A stretch of DNA of 64,000 nt from Bubalus kerabau (GCF_029407905.1 NC_073625.1:173868240-173932239), one strand, 5' to 3'. Numbered from the stretch's first letter, positions 1 through 11,308 are shown. The notes: generated by a model from the sequence alone, not told the origin. Numbers and translations are program-made.

Positions 1-306
1 GATTGCTTTAACTGGTAAGAAATCATAGTCACTATTTAGGGAACTGGCTGCCAGTCGAGGGTTGTTCCAGGAAATTTCTTCCCAGAGAGTAGCCTCACGA
101 AGCCAGAAACTACTATCCCAGCCCCTGCTGAGGAGAGGCACTGCAGGCTCTGAGCACAAGTTCTTGGTGGGGGAGGAGGGTGAGCTTGTCTTCTGAGAGG
201 CCTTTGGGGACTCCACAGCGGTGTTTTCAGTTGCCACCAAGATGGGAGCTTTGAAAGGAAGCTAAACTGTTGGAATGGGTAAAGGAGGGATGGGGAGGGA
301 AACTAT
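1..306. other. No recognised feature
   Basis: Sequence of ordinary composition; I see no gene, repeat family or regulatory motif here. Confidence 0.5.
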
Positions 307-1460
307 TAGACTGGTGAAAAAGTAATTGTGGTTTTGGACCATGAATTTTAAATCATTACAGCTAAGCTCAAACACATCTTTATTAATCAAAATAGGAACC
401 ATTACAATCAACACATTTTTGCCAATGAGACATGAGTTTGCTTATTCCTGTAGCATAAAAATCTGTGCCTCGGGATTCGATGAACTCTTGGAAAGTATTT
501 TCTGCCTCCTGCTAGTTGTGGGAGCATTTTCTCTGGAAAAAGTTGTCGAGATACTTGAAGAGGTGATAGTCAGTTGATGAGAGGTCAGGTGAATACGGCG
601 GATGAAGCAAAACTTTGTAGCCCAATTCATTCAACTTTCGAAGTGTTGGTTGTGCAATATTCGGTCAGGTATTGTTTTGGTCCTTTCTGTTGACCAATGC
701 CAGCTGCTGATGTTGCAGCTTTTGGTGCATCTCATTGATTTGCTGATCATACTTCTCAGAAGTAATGGTTTTGCCAGGATTCAGAAAACTATAGTAGATT
801 ATACCGGCAGCAGACCACCAAACAGTGACCATGATCTTTTTTGTTTTTGGTGCAAGTTTTGGACTTCCCTCATGGCTCAGATGGTAAAGCATCTGCCTAC
901 AATGCAGGAGACCTGGGTTTGATCCCTGGGTCAGGAAGATCCTCTGGAGAAGGAAATGGCAACCCACTCCAGTACTCTTGCCTGGAAAATCCCATGGACA
1001 GAGGAGCATGGTAGGCTCCTACAGTCCATGGGGTCACAAAGAGTCCAACACGACTGGGCGACTTCACTCATTCACTCACTGGCTTTGGGAAGTACTTTGG
1101 AGATTCTTCGCAGTCCAACCACTGAACTGGTGATGGCCAGTTGTCGTTTAAAATCCACTTTTCGTTGCATGTCACAATATGATCAAGAAATGGTTTGTTG
1201 TTGCGTAGACTAAGAGAAGACGACACTCCAAAAAAGACAGTTTTTTTTGATTTATGGTCAGTTCATGAGGCACCCACTTTTTCACCTTTCTAATTTGCTT
1301 CAAATGCCAAATGACCGTAGAATGGTCGACATTGAGTTCTTGAGCAACTTCTCATGTAGTTGTAAGATCAGCTTCGATGATGGCTCTCAATTGTCATTGT
1401 CAACTTCTGATAGCTCCCTTATTCAGCTTCTTTCTTTTGCAAAAGTTCTCAGAACATGTC
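307..1460 (-). mobile_element. Mariner element (Hsmar1-like lineage), degenerate
   Basis: The 5' printed edge TTAGACTGGTGAAAAAGTAA resembles the TIR of the Hsmar1/cecropia-type mariners. On the minus strand, broken frames encode transposase pieces: EADLTTT..EVAQELNVDHST near 1310-1400, then KKIMVTVWWSAAGIIYYSFL near 760-850, then a C-terminal YHLF..QEAEN-like stretch near 450-600. The element is interrupted by a Bov-tA at 861-1080 and carries several stops. The second TIR was not found, so the 1460 end is approximate. Confidence 0.85.
861..1080 (+). mobile_element. Bov-tA SINE nested in mariner
   Basis: tRNA-like head (TGGCTCAGATGGTAAAGCAT..GGTTTGATCCCTGGGTC) fused to one Bov-A unit ending CACGACTGGGCGACTTCACT. 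It splits the mariner transposase between its catalytic-domain segments, so it is younger than the mariner. Confidence 0.9.
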
Positions 1461-1585
1461 CAGGGAAGGGTTGCAGATATACAGTAAAGTTTATATCCTT
1501 GATGACAAGCAGTGTCCAGATATATATCAGGCCCAGCTACCTTCTCAGGAAGATAGAAAGTTACTTTTATTTCTTCCCTAGAATT

Positions 1586-1804
1586 GGGGCTTTCCAGGTG
1601 GTGCTAGCAATAAAGAACCTACCTGCTAATGCAGGAGACATAAAGGACTCAGATTCAATCCCTGGGTAAGGAAGATCCCTTGGAGGAGGGCATAGCAACC
1701 CACTCCAGTATTATTGCCTGGAGAATCCCATGGACAGAGGAGCCTGGCAGGCTACAGCCCATAGCGTTGCAAAGAGTTGGACACGACTGAAGTGACTTGG
1801 CACA
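1586..1804 (+). mobile_element. Bov-tA SINE
   Basis: Head GGCTTTCCAGGTGGTGCTAG, Bov-A unit CCACTCCAGTATTATTGCCT, and end GACACGACTGAAGTGACTTG. No clear target duplication. Confidence 0.9.
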
Positions 1805-1834
1805 GGATTAACAGAAGGGCTTCTTGTCATACCA

Positions 1835-2295
1835 ACTGTAGTGGGCAGAATAATGACCCCCAAAAGATGTCCACATCTTACTCCCTAGAAGCTATGGACA
1901 TGTTACTTCACATGGCAAAGGGGGCTTTGCAAAGTGGTTAAGGTCATGAACCTTGAGGCAGGAAGATTATGCTGGATTATCTGGGTGAGCACATTATAAG
2001 GATTTCACAGGAGTCCTTAGCCTTCCCAGCTGACGTCAGTAAGGGAGGCGTGACTATGGAAGAAGGGCTGCGGGGATACAATGTCACTACTTTGAAGACG
2101 GAGGACAAGAGCCACGAGCCAAGGAAGGTGGCCAGCTTCTATAGCTGGTAGGATGGGGAAAGTGGTTCTCCCCAGGAGCCTCCAGAAGGAAACACAGCCC
2201 TGTTGACACCTTGACTTTGGTCCAGTGGGACTCTTGTCAATCCGCTCACCCAGAGAACTGTCAGATAATAAGTATGTGTTTTAAGCCACCAAGTA
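1835..2295 (+). mobile_element. MaLR-like ancient LTR (family uncertain), split by mariner
   Basis: Matches the widespread mammalian repeat that begins GGGCAGAATAATGACCCCC and passes through CATGGCAAAGGGGGCTTTGC, GGATTATCTGGGTGAGCACA, GGAGCCTCCAGAAGGAAACA and TTTTAAGCCACCAAGTA. Its end is severed at 2295 by a mariner and resumes at 3577 (TATGGTGATTTTTCCAGCAA), reaching about 3615. I take it as an ERVL-MaLR-type LTR from memory of the consensus; the family name is not certain. Confidence 0.65.
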
Positions 2296-3574
2296 TTGGG
2301 TTGGCCAAAAAGTTCCTTTGGTTTTTAAGTAAAAAATAAAAGACACATTTTTGGTTTTCACCAACAACTCTATGGAACAATGTATTCACCGTTTTGTTCC
2401 ACTATCTTCTGCCATTTTTCAGACAACTTCATAATTCCATCTTCCCAAAACTTTTTTGTCTTTTTGAGCAAAGAATAGTTCCATGTGCCTTTTATAGTTT
2501 TCCAGGGAATTTAATTTTTTTCCATTAAGAGAATTTTGTAAAGACTGAAATAAATGGCAATCCAGAGGTGCAATGTCTGATGATCACAGTGGGTGAATCA
2601 GAATTTCCCAGCCAAGCTGTAACAGTTCTTGTTTGGTCATCAGAGAAACATGTGGTCTTACGTTATCCTGGTGGAAGATTTTGCATTTTATGCTGACTAA
2701 TTCCAGACGCTTTTCCTCCAGTGCTGCTTTTAGTTGGTTTAAGTGGGAAAAGTACCTGCTGGAACTAATCATTTGGTTTTCTGAGAAGGAGTTCATACCC
2801 TTCCAGTCCCACCATATACACAACATCACCTTCTTTGGATGAAGCCCAGCCTTTGGTGTGGTGGTTGGTGGTTCATTTCACTTGCCCTATGATCTCTTCT
2901 GTCCTACATTATTATACACTATCCACTTTTCATCACCTGTCACAATTTATTTTTAAAAAGGAACATTTTCATTACATTTAAGTAGAGAATCACATGTGGA
3001 AATATGGTCAAGAAGGATTTTTTTTTTCTTAATGTATGTGCAACCCAAACATCAAAGTGATTGATGAAACCAAGCTGGTACAAATGATTTTCAAGGCTTG
3101 ATTTGGATATTTTAAGTATGTCGACTAAATCCTTCAAGGCCTAATGATGGTTGTTCTTAATTAATGTCTCAATTTGACCATTATCAGCTTCAACTGGTCT
3201 ACCAAACCATGAGCATCATCCAGCGAGAGATCTCCAGCACAAAACTTCACAACCCACTTTTGCCCTGTTTGATCAGTCATAGCAACTTCTCCATACATTG
3301 TGCAGATCTTTTTTTGCATTTCAGCTATGTTTTTTAGCTTTCTTGAAATAATAAAGCATAATATGCCAGAAATGTTGCTTGTTTCCATCCAACTTCAATG
3401 TTAAAATGACTACACAAAATTAACCAATTTTGATAAGTTTTTAAAAAATGCACATTGATATGCCAGCTGTCACAATACAATCTAACAAAACTGTTTTGAA
3501 TGAAGTTAAAGACAACTAAGTGCTACTAGAACCATCTTACAGAAAACACCAAATGCCCTTTATTGCTAAGCCAA
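2296..3574 (-). mobile_element. Full-length mariner with TA target duplication (ruminant BTMAR-like)
   Basis: The left edge TTGGGTTGGCCAAAAAGTTC is the TIR of the mariner group common in ruminants. The right edge reads, in reverse complement, TTGGCTTAGCAATAAAGGGC, a diverged copy of the same TIR. The element is 1279 bp, the normal mariner length, and is flanked by TA at 2294-2295 and 3575-3576. Minus-strand frames encode transposase remnants: CTMYGEVAMTDQTGQKWVVKF (first HTH region), MMLCIWWDWKGMN and KIFHQDNVRPHVSLMTKQEL (catalytic region with the HQDNARPH-type motif). Stops and frame changes make it inactive. It sits inside the older LTR repeat, which resumes on the far side. Confidence 0.9.
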
Positions 3575-3615
3575 TATATGGTGATTTTTCCAGCAACAAT
3601 GGAAAACTATTACAG

Positions 3616-4524
3616 AGCTGACTAAGAGGTAACCAAAGTTGACCAGAGTTCAAGGTCTCTTGTCCTGCTATTATTAGAATACAAAGTACACCCGGGTTCT
3701 TAAGGCAAATGGGACACGTGAAGCAAATTTTGTACTTTGGACTTACTATTAGAGCCACAACCCCCAGAGTTCCCAGGATCCAAGTTTTCTCTCCTCTACT
3801 GTTAGAGATTCTTGGATAGAAAAGTTTGAGAATCACTCACAAGAGAATCCACTGGCCTCATTCATAATTCACACAACGGAGCGTATCACTGTGGCATGCA
3901 GACAAGAGAGAAAACTGACATGAATCTGAGCCATGTAACCTTCTCAAGGATACACTGTGTTTGAGGCAGAGCTTTTATGGTTATTCTTTACCCAGAAGGA
4001 GGATCATACTTTGGTATCTGGTCATTCAAAATGTCAGTCCATTTCTTTCTCTTCAGTGGCTCCAGAATTTTTCACTTGGTCTGTCTTGAAATCTTCAACC
4101 AGCAGAGAGCCAAGGATACCACCCTCTGCTCTATGGACCAGAAGACCATGTGTGGACAGGAAGTCTAAGATTCTGTGGTCTTAGGCACCACCTTCCAGCA
4201 TCTGTGACCACCAGCGGCAGGGCAACCCACCTGCTCAGCCCACTTTGCTCAGAGTTCCTTTCCACCGCCATCTTCCCTCCTCCACTCCTGGGAGCTGTCC
4301 AGCCTGCAGTTTTGAGGGCTCATATTTTGGCCTCATGCCATGTCTGTCTCCAAGGGCTGCATGTCTGCTCCCAGATTCTCCAGTCACACTGACTTTATGA
4401 CTTAACACCAGAGCTCCCAGTGATGCTGCTGTCCTGCTCCTCAGATGGAACCTCCTGGAATCCTGAGGAAGGTCTGAAGTTTTCACTGGAGTCTGTCCCC
4501 ACTACTGGGGTCTTGTATACTGTG
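3616..4524. other. No recognised gene or repeat
   Basis: Short open frames only (up to ~99 codons), none with recognisable protein similarity or splice borders. Confidence 0.45.
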
Positions 4525-4900
4525 AATTGGCCATTTTTTCCCTTTGCCAGTTTTTTAATTGGGCTATTAATCTTTTCATTATTGAGCTGTAAAAGTTATT
4601 ACACATTCTAGATACAAGTCCCTTACCAGAAATACAATTTACGGGACTTCCCTGGCCATCCAGTGGTTAAGACTTTGCCTTCCAATGGAGGGGGTGAGGG
4701 TTCAGTCGCTGGTCAGAGAGTTAAGATCTCAGATGCCTCTTGGCCAAAAAAACAAAACATAAAACAGAAGCCGTATTGTTACAAGTTCTATAAAGACTTT
4801 TAAAAAATGACCCACATCAAAAAAATCTTAAAAGAGAAATACAATTTGCAAATATTATATTTTCTCCTATTCTGTGGGCTGACTTCTCTAGTATAGTAGG
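4525..4900 (-). mobile_element. L1 3' fragment, antisense, split by a CHR SINE
   Basis: AATTGGGCTATTAATCTTTT, then GATACAAGTCCCTTACCAGA, then (after the SINE) CAAATATTATATTTTCTCCT and ATTCTGTGGGCTGACTTCT follow the familiar antisense L1 consensus. Confidence 0.75.
4641..4834 (+). mobile_element. CHR-type tRNA-derived SINE in L1
   Basis: Head GGGACTTCCCTGGCCATCCA and tail AAAACAGAAGCCGTATTGTT. Flanked by the perfect 13-bp duplication AGAAATACAATTT at 4628-4640 and 4835-4847, which fixes the edges. Confidence 0.92.
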
Positions 4901-5056
4901 TATTCAGTGGATCCAATTGAATTCCTCTTAGGTCTAAGGCAAAGCCTTTACCTTCCACTAAACTTCAAATTTATTTCTTAGAGTATAAGAAAAGACAAAT
5001 AAAAATAAACAATATGAGTAATGTGGACTGGACATATGCATTTTTGAAAAAATCTA

Positions 5057-5186
5057 AAATGTGTTTTTTTCTTTTTTGGCCATGCCACATGACTTATGAG
5101 ATCTTAGTTCCCTGACCAGGGGTTGAACCCATGCCCTGTGCAGTGGAAACATGGAGTCTTAGCCACTGGACTTCCAGGGAAATCCC
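5057..5186 (-). mobile_element. CHR-type SINE, antisense
   Basis: TTTTTTGGCCATGCCACATG..TTAGTTCCCTGACCAGGGGT..CACTGGACTTCCAGGGAAAT is the reverse of the CHR consensus. Confidence 0.88.
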
Positions 5187-5488
5187 ATAAAATATAAGTG
5201 GTTTCTAAACAACAGATTTTAACAAAGCACTTAATCTTTCCAGGCCTCAATTTCCTCTGCTGTAAACTGGAGAGCAATTTGGGAGCTTGAACTTGATTAT
5301 CTCTTAAGTTTGTTTCTACTCTAAAATTTAACAAATTTAATAATAACAGAGGTTGAGACCATTCCTCATGGTATGCTGGGTTTAGAGCAAACCTCTTCAG
5401 AGTAATGACCCTGTCTGTCTTGCTTGCTCTTGTATTCCAAGTACAAAGTGCTGTGAGCTACACATAGTAGGTAATCAGCTAGATGAAT

Positions 5489-5754
5489 GGAGAAGGAAAT
5501 GGCAACCCACTCCAGTATTCTTGCCTAGAGGATCCCGTGGACAGAGGAGTCTGGTGGGCTGCTGTCCATAGGGTCGCACAGAGTTGGACACAACTGAAGC
5601 GACTTAGCACGCATGCATGCATTGGAGAAGGAAATGGCAACCCACTCCAGTATTCTTGCCTGCAGAATCCCGTGGACAGAGGAGCCTGGTGGGCTGCCAT
5701 CTATGGGGTTGCATAGAGTCGGACACGACTGAAGCAACTTAGCAGAAGCAGCAG
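5489..5754 (+). mobile_element. Bov-A2 SINE
   Basis: Two Bov-A units, each starting GGAGAAGGAAATGGCAACCC, ending in an (AGC)n tail. Flanked by CAGCTAGATGAAT at 5476-5488 and 5755-5767. Confidence 0.95.
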
Positions 5755-5767
5755 CAGCTAGATGAAT

Positions 5768-6110
5768 CAGATCAGATCAGATCAGATCAGTCGCTCAGTC
5801 GTGTCCGACTCTTTGCGACCTCATGAATCGCTGCACGCCAGGCCTCCCTGTCCATCACCAACTCCTGGAGTTCACTCAGACTCACGTCCATCGAGTCAGT
5901 GATGCCATCCAGCCATTTCATCCTCTGTCGTCCCCTTCTCCTCCTGCCCCCAATCCCTCCCAGCATCAGAGTCTTTTCCAATGAGTCAACTCTTTGCATG
6001 AGGTGGCCAAAGTACTGGAGTTTCAGCTTTAGCATCATTCCTTCCAAAGAAATCCCAGGGATGATCTCCTTCAGAATGGACTGGCTGGATCTCCTTGCAG
6101 TCCAAGGGAT
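5768..6110 (-). mobile_element. BovB 3' end, antisense
   Basis: Begins with the terminal (GATCA)n repeats (5768-5790) and TCGCTCAGTCGTGTCCGACT, and encodes on the minus strand the BovB C-terminus (ELVMDREAWRAAIHEVAKSR). It abuts the target duplication of the preceding Bov-A2; GATGAAT recurs near 6107-6113. Confidence 0.93.
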
Positions 6111-6229
6111 GAATAGTTCCACTCAATTCCGAGTAGTAAACTCATTGAGTGCCACACTTGTAAATGCATCAATGTTTCCCAAATGTATCTCTAGTGTGGA
6201 TTCAGTTCTGATGGATCCATTGGCTGGTT

Positions 6230-6984
6230 CAGCACTTCCATCTGCAGGTCTAACAGTCATCACAATGGCAATGTGTCAAAAACAGAACTCTTGATTCTCC
6301 TCACCTCCCCATACTCACTCCCTACTCCCATACCAGATTTTCTCACTTCAGTAATGGTACCATCTCCAATGAGATGCTCAGGCAAAAACCTAGGAGTCAT
6401 TCTTAACTGCTCTTCTTCCTCCTTAAGGGTTATCCAATTCACCAAAAAGCCTTATCAGTTCTACTTCCAAAACATGCTATTTCAGCCACTCTTAGCCACT
6501 CAGCTTACCACTCTGGCTCATACCACTATCTTCTCTTCCCAGGATTCCTACCGGGCCTTCTAACTGAGGTCCTTGGATCTACACTACCCCACCTACAATA
6601 TTCCTTCTTATGGGAGACAGATGATTCTAAAAACTTAATCCATACCATACCACTCCCCTGTTCAAAATTCTCCAACAACTTTCTATCACAGCAGGAATCC
6701 ATCTGAAGCCTTAACCATGACCTAGAAAGTTCAAGTGATCAGGACGTGGCTTCTCTCTGGCGTGACCTCCACATCTCCCTGCCTTGCGGACTCCAGTCTG
6801 GACTTGCTGACCTCCTCTGCTCTTTAGAAATGCCCTGCCCAGCATGTTCCACCACAGGGCCTCTGAACCTGCTGATCTCTGCCTGGTTCACCTGAGTTTT
6901 CAGCATGGCTTGCTCAGGTCTCTGCTTAAATGTCACCACCTCAGAGAGGCCTTATTCAAGACCCTTTCTAAAGAAGCCCTTTCT
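6230..6984. repeat. Probable ancient mammalian interspersed repeat, family unassigned
   Basis: The run from GTGTCAAAAACAGAACTCTT through CTAGGAGTCATTCTTAACTG, GGACTTGCTGACCTCCTCTG and TCTCTGCTTAAATGTCACCA resembles a repeat often seen in mammalian genomes. I cannot name the family, and no open frame is intact. Confidence 0.45.
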
Positions 6985-7153
6985 GGGACTTCCCTGGTGG
7001 TCCAGCGGCTGACATCACCTTCCAGGGTGTGAGTTTGATCCCTGGTTGGGGAGATCCCACAGGCCTCTCAGCCAAAAATACAAAATTCAAAACAGAAGCA
7101 ATATTGTAAGAGATTCAATACAGACTTTAAAAATAATAAAACTAAAACATAAG
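6985..7153 (+). mobile_element. CHR-type SINE
   Basis: TGGGACTTCCCTGGTGGTCC..AAACAGAAGCAATATTGTAA. The flanks GAAGCCCTTTCT (6973-6984) and GAAGCCCATTCT (7154-7165) are a 12-bp target duplication with one difference. Confidence 0.92.
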
Positions 7154-7289
7154 GAAGCCCATTCTGCACCTCTCTGTCCCTTTATTCTGCTTTCTATTCA
7201 TTCACGGTACTTAGCATCCCCTAAGTTACAGTATGTATTTGTCTGTTTACATCTTAATCATTTCCCTGACTAGAAGGTAAGCTCTGTGA

Positions 7290-7600
7290 AAGTAAAGATC
7301 TCCTTTTTGTTTATTCAGTGCCATATTCCTGGCACTGGGTACCATTTCCAGCACATTATAGACATTCAATAAATATCGTTGACTAAATAAATAAATCTAC
7401 GATATCACAGTTTATCATCTGAAAGCAAGCCCTGGGTTTGTGCCCGGGCTGTCTGCTCAATAACTGAACAGCTTGGTCAAATCATCCAAACTCTCTAGGT
7501 CTCAGTTTCCTTATTTAAAAAAATTAACTGGTAATACCTATCATGAAGGATGTTGTGGGACTTAGAAATAAAGGATAAAAGTGCCGGATACTAGGTACTC
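7290..7600. repeat. L2 and MIR remnants
   Basis: 7310-7395 contains ATTCAATAAATATCGTTGAC, an L2-type 3' end. 7430-7600 follows the MIR core (AGCTTGGTCAAATCATCCAA, CTCTAGGTCTCAGTTTCCTT). Both are old and diverged. Confidence 0.55.
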
Positions 7601-8059
7601 ACTTCATAGACCTACAGTGACTCATAAAAGTAAACGTCGTTCTGTATGCATCACTTGGTTCAGGGGCAAAGGCAGTCATCAAAACTGCTCTCTTAGAACC
7701 AGGACTTATTGATGGGACATGGCACACCAGAGGCTGAGGAAGGAAAGGAATCCATTTTGGTGCAGGAGACTCAGAGCTGGGCTCATATGCCAGTCAGAGT
7801 AGCCAGCCTTAGAGATACTACTTCTGGATTCAAGTCAAGGCACTGCTTTGTTCTGTGGACGGCAGCAGGGTTGGAGGCAATGATTCAAAATGACCTCAGC
7901 TTTTGTCTAATCTGGTCCTGTGACCAGACCACAGGCGATACCTTGTCAGTAATTTCCTTTGCTGCTCTCCGCTAAGAGGCCCATCATCACGGTAAAATAC
8001 TGTGAGCTGCTACAAAGGAGGAGGCAACTCTATGAGTTCTGTTTTTTCTTAAAAGATGT
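7601..8059. other. No recognised feature
   Basis: Nothing beyond short chance ORFs. Confidence 0.4.
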
Positions 8060-8240
8060 CTTTTGTTTGTTTACAATTTTATTTATTTACTTATCTATTT
8101 GACTGCACCGGGTCTTAGTTGAGGCATGTGGGCTCTCTAGTTGTGGCATGTGGGATCTAGTTCCCTGATTAGGGATCGCACCCAGGACCCTTGCGTTGGG
8201 AGTGTAGAGTCATAGCCCACTAGACCACCAGGAAAGTCCT
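8060..8240 (-). mobile_element. CHR-type SINE, antisense
   Basis: CACCGGGTCTTAGTTGAGGC..GATCTAGTTCCCTGATTAGG..CTAGACCACCAGGAAAGTCC. Confidence 0.88.
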
Positions 8241-9324
8241 GCTGTATGTGTTTTGACATACAAAGATCTTCAACACATATTTCCAAGTGAAAATCTTGTA
8301 CAAACACACACTAATGACACTCTACTGGACTTCTATACAGGTTTCTATAAACGTACGGAAGCACATAGAAAGGGACAGAAATCCTGTTAATTACCCTCAT
8401 TTTCACAGAGAAGTGGACAGGTGATAAAACTGCAGGTAGGTGTCAAAGGAGACTTCAGCTTTATCCAAAATACATTTATACAAAGAGATGGTTACTTCTG
8501 TAATTAAAAATTATTTTTAAAAACCTCCCAAACAAGCTGATGCTAAAATACCACATTTAAGGTCAAATGAAGTGATTTGCCATCCCCCTAAGTAGCATTT
8601 CTCCAATGGGTCAGTCTCACCCTCAAGGGGTGTTTGGAAATGCCTGGTGGCATTTTGTTGACATCCAGGGTATTGGCATTTAGTTCCCCAAAGAGGGGGA
8701 TGTTAGGTATCTAGTGTGCTAGGAAGTCCCACACCACGAAGTAGGACCTCTGCCCAACTGCCAACAGTGGTCTTCGTGAGAGACACTATAGAAGTTTGGG
8801 TGGATTGTACTTATAGATTCATCTGTGACTCCCAGTTAGAAACTTTCTGTCTTTGATTTGAACTACCCAGATGCCTGGGCCATGTTCCATCTGGATATAT
8901 GAAATAGTAAATTTTATACCTGATGGTCTTGAGAAGGAAGTTGAAAAGCATGTTAGTTGCTCTGGCTGGGATGGCCAAGTGGCTTGGGTTTTATATCTCT
9001 GTGTAAAGTATGCAAATATTTCTGATAAGGGTTGTCCAAGGCACCAGCCGGTGCCCCTGTACCTAGCTGAGACCTGAAGACAAATGTCCCACCAGCCAGG
9101 AGTCGGGGCAGGGCTGACAGCCTTCCAGGGAAAGTCGGGAGGGGTCCTTTTCCAGTGGTTAGCGATTTCCACACCAGACTGGCTGCCCTCAGATCCCTGC
9201 AGCCCTTGGGAAGCAGCTCCCAGCTCATAGTAATGAGAGCTTGAAAGTGGACAATCGGCAAAACAGAATGAACCTGTTATATTTTCCCCTTCAGTTCTCT
9301 ATTCTCTGACACTGTTGTGGTACA
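8241..9324. other. No recognised gene
   Basis: Apparently unique sequence. Overlapping chance ORFs on the minus strand around 8819-9261 have no recognisable protein content. Confidence 0.4.
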
Positions 9325-9975
9325 TGCATTCACAAATATAAATTGGGCATCTCCTCTGTGTCAAAGGTATAGCAGAGAATGAGACAGACATGCTTCCATT
9401 CTAGCAAGGAAGACACCATAACAAAGCAGATCATTTTAAACAGTGATGACCATTCGGATGAAACATTGACAGAGACTAGGGGTGGGGTCGACGTATGACA
9501 GAGTCCAGCAGAGACCTCTGTAGGGAGGTGGTCTGAGGAAGTGAGCTTAACTCTGGGGAGAATAACCGTGCTGGCTCTGGGAACTGGGGTGGCAGCTGTG
9601 GATGCCCTGTGCCTTTGGGGGCTGTTCTTTCAGCTCAGCCACCTAGGACAGTGGATGTGGGTTAGACTTTTACCTGCTCCAAGGCAGGTCAAATTATCAT
9701 GAATGACATTCACACTTCTTATTTTGTCTACCAGCTTTCTCCACCCAGGATTTCACCTGCATCTAAGAAGTTGATTTCATTCATTTTGGAGGTGTAGGGG
9801 TCAGACAACTAGCGTGGGATTTTACAAATTATTGTTAATTAAAAACACTTCTATGGTACTTGCTTTGTGTCAGGCACTGCTCTGAATGCTTGACAAATGT
9901 TAAGCCATTTTGTCTTCGCAACAAAAATACATACTAGGTCCTGGGGAGGAGTATAATCATCAGTTCATACGTGAG
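9325..9975. repeat. L2-like and MIR-like remnants
   Basis: 9325-9440 resembles an L2 3' end (CATTCACAAATATAAATTGG, then AGCAGAGAATGAGACAGACA). 9855-9970 resembles MIR antisense (TTTGTGTCAGGCACTGCTCT, TTAAGCCATTTTGTCTTCGC). The sequence between them is unassigned. Confidence 0.5.
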
Positions 9976-10558
9976 ACTCTGGGGCTGTTTTTCCCATCAT
10001 GACCCCTTCCGTGATGGTGTGGTCCTGCATTAGCACTGGGCTGGGGACACGGCAGCACTGGCTATCTGATTCAAGCTATGGAATCAGAATCTGTTCTCTC
10101 CAGTGATCCTTATGGATGGCCAAGTTGAAGACCATGGATCCAGGCCCTCTGTTCCTTTTTAGAGAAAGACCTCGAGGATGAGTCTTCCATCGTTAGCTAA
10201 TTGTTCAAAATTCAGCAAGTGCTTTGTTTTAGCGTACTTTTCCCCTTCCTTAAAGCTCAGTTCTAAGGTAGGGGAACCAAGCACAGATGGGCAGAATCAA
10301 CCAGGTAGCCAAGGCACATCTAAGCAGGACATTGTACCTGCAGAGGGCTGGTGTTGGTGGTGAGAAGGAGAAGGTACGGAAGAGATGTTCAAACTACAAG
10401 ACGTTGTTCCTGCCTCAGAGAGCACCTTGTCCCCGTGTGGACAGAGGACACCTAAGTGCCAAATGGGGTAGAGACAGAGCTCCTTCATCTTCCCAGTGAA
10501 ATCCCATGCCATCCCAGGAACAACTAACTGAAGTCAATGTAACCATCACATATCCTTG
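9976..10558. other. No recognised feature
   Basis: No gene or repeat recognised. Confidence 0.4.
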
Positions 10559-10765
10559 ATGGAAGAAAGAAAGGGACAGAGGAAGAAAGAAAGAGGGGGT
10601 TGGGAGTAAGAGAGAAAAGGAGAGAAAGAAAGAAATGATTGATAGAAAGAAAGAAGGAGGGAGGGAGGGAAAGAGAGAAGGAAAGAAGGAGGGAGGAGGC
10701 GGGAGGAGGAGGCAGGGGGAGGGAGGAGGGCAGGGAGAGGAGGTGGGGGAAGAGAAGGGCAGATC
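10559..10765 (+). repeat. Polypurine (GAAA/GGGA)n tract with a G-quadruplex motif
   Basis: About 200 bp of almost pure purine, shifting from GAAAGAAA-type to GGGAGGAGG-type units. From 10643 to 10759 only a handful of pyrimidines occur. Four G-runs at 10715-10735 meet the G3+N1-7 rule for a quadruplex. Confidence 0.85.
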
Positions 10766-11078
10766 AGGGAGAAGATCTTAGGTTGTGGGGTATTCTCCCC
10801 ACACCCTTACAAGGAGATGCCTCAGAGGGAATATGCATTTCCCTGTGCAGCTCTGTAGCTGAGACTGGATCTAACATTTAAAGGCTTTTTTCCTAACACA
10901 TGGCCCCTGAAAGCACAATAATCACATTGCCTGGTTGTCAGCCAAAAAACACAGTCTGCTCTGGTGCTAAAGGAAAAACCGACTGTGTTGGGCTTGCTGG
11001 GAGACATATGCGTCCCATACCTTCTGGGTGATTTGAAGGATTTTCCAGAGACATTTTGATTACGTGTAGTTTCATTTT

Positions 11079-11297
11079 GGGCTTTCCTGGTGTCTCAGTC
11101 GGTAAAGAATTTGCCTGCAATTCAGGAGACCGGGGTTTGATCCCTGGGTTGGGAAAATCGCCTGGAGGAGGGCATGACAACCCACTCCAGTGTTCTTGCC
11201 TGGAGAATCCCATGGACAGGGGAGCCTGGTGGGCTACAGTCCACAGGGTCGCAAAGAGTCGGACACAATTGAGCGACTAGGTAGCAACAGCAACAGC
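11079..11297 (+). mobile_element. Bov-tA SINE
   Basis: GGGCTTTCCTGGTGTCTCAG head and Bov-A body, ending in CAACAGCAACAGC. The 11-bp target duplication AGTTTCATTTT is at 11068-11078 and 11298-11308. Confidence 0.95.
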
Positions 11298-11308
11298 AGT
11301 TTCATTTT

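Noticed and set aside
5479..5737. Overlapping ORFs of 70-77 codons on both strands
   Set aside because: They are frames through the Bov-A2 dimer; the same peptide phrases (for example EYWSGLPFPSP) recur at every Bov-A copy in the window.
5480..5760. Regularly spaced direct repeats that might suggest a CRISPR array
   Set aside because: The repeats are two SINE monomers of a Bov-A2; the genome is mammalian and there are no short uniform repeats with unique spacers.
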